The notes beneath the pieces are model-generated. The model did not search any database, was not told the origin of the DNA, and was given only the letters and a program-made list of their open reading frames with translations. A DNA stretch of 64,000 nt from Lampris incognitus (taxonomy: Eukaryota > Chordata > Actinopteri > Lampriformes > Lampridae): assembly GCF_029633865.1 (NCBI RefSeq), contig NC_079213.1:98249845-98313844 (forward strand), given 5' to 3'. This document shows, in pieces, positions 63,405 through 64,000 of this stretch. Each line of letters opens with the position of its first letter. The first letter of the stretch is position 1. A program made the position numbers and the translations under genes.

Positions 63405-63772
63405 TGCTATCCATCCATCCATCCATCCATCCATCCACCCATCCATTATCCGAACCACCTATCCTGCTCTCAGGGTCGCGGGGATGCTGGAGCCTATCCT
63501 AGCAGTCACTGGGCGGCAGGTGGGGAGACACCCTGGACAGCCCACCAGGCCATCACACAGAGCTGACACACACACTCATTCACACCTAGGGACAATTTAG
63601 TATGGCTGATTCACCTGACCTACATGTCTTTGGACTGTGGGAGGAAACCGGAGCACCCGGAGGAAACCTACGCAGACACGGGGACAACATGCAAACTCCC
63701 CACAGAGGACGACCCGGGATGACCCCCAAGGCGACCACAATAACCACTGCGCCACCGTGCCGCCCCTGATAG
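63405..63772 (-). mobile_element. tRNA-derived SINE, ATGG-tailed family, near full length
   Basis: Begins with (ATCC)n on the + strand (the tail) and contains GGGGATGCTGGAGCCTATCC, GGAGGAAACCGGAGCACCCG and CCACTGCGCCACCGTGCCGC, the complement of the A-box head. It is the same family as 12347-12758 but lacks a long internal GT array. Confidence 0.82.
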
Positions 63773-64000
63773 CGGTATTATTATCAATTATCATTAACAA
63801 TCAAAGATAATGGCAGTTTGAAGTTTCGATCTCCCTGTCTTAAAGTTTCTTTATCTGTCCATCTTAGCGTGCTGTTATCCCAGAATAGCATAAAAATCTG
63901 TCTGTCCCTACTCGACGAACACGCAGATAAGGGAGTGGAAACATTTCAGTATGTTATTTGCCAGTACAATACTCAATGCGTGTGAATATTTTAATGTAGA
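63773..64000. other. window end, nothing recognised
   Basis: No feature was recognised in the last 228 bases. Confidence 0.5.

Overview
The window looks like a teleost (ray-finned fish) nuclear chromosome. It has small exons in long introns with GT-AG junctions, dense CA/GT microsatellites, fish-type tRNA-derived SINEs, an L2-clade LINE, Tc1 and hAT relics, and four proteins that read as clear orthologues of vertebrate families. I cannot name the species; the repeat mix suits a percomorph-type teleost. All identifications come from reading the translated sequence and recalling the families; nothing was searched.

Layout. 1-2400 is non-genic. 2420-16408 (+) is rgl1, a Ral guanine-nucleotide exchange factor, with all 18 coding exons resolvable and a reconstructed length of 767 aa. 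16409 to about 18460 is probably its 3' UTR. 18460-26790 is a transposon-rich interval between the convergent rgl1 and abhd17a genes. It contains a nested cluster at 19427-20811: a hAT-like shell, a miniature LTR element with tRNA-like sequence inside its LTRs, and a SINE split by a foldback element. 26790-32090 (-) is abhd17a, a depalmitoylase with 4 coding exons (321 aa). 39620-46911 (-) is zfand5-like, an A20/AN1 zinc-finger gene with 5 coding exons (217 aa). An L2 LINE, itself carrying a SINE, sits in its third coding intron. 49364-54785 (-) is a perilipin, most likely plin3, with 7 coding exons (430 aa). 54806-64000 is mostly repeats plus one unassigned candidate terminal exon at 62141-62268 (-).

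The genes do not form one pathway: RGL1 acts in Ras-to-Ral signalling, ABHD17A removes palmitate from Ras-type and synaptic proteins, ZFAND5 links ubiquitin to mRNA and proteasome regulation, and perilipin coats lipid droplets. Their linkage is still informative. ABHD17B-ZFAND5-PLIN2 on human 9 and ABHD17C-ZFAND6-PLIN1 on human 15 are recalled as related linkage groups, so abhd17a-zfand-plin3 here looks like the third copy of an old vertebrate block.

The strongest unusual signal is the 373-bp element at 19565-19937: two 134-136 bp TG...CA repeats, an 18-nt match to a tRNA-Leu primer binding site right after the first, a purine-rich tract before the second, and A-box/B-box-like sequence inside each repeat.
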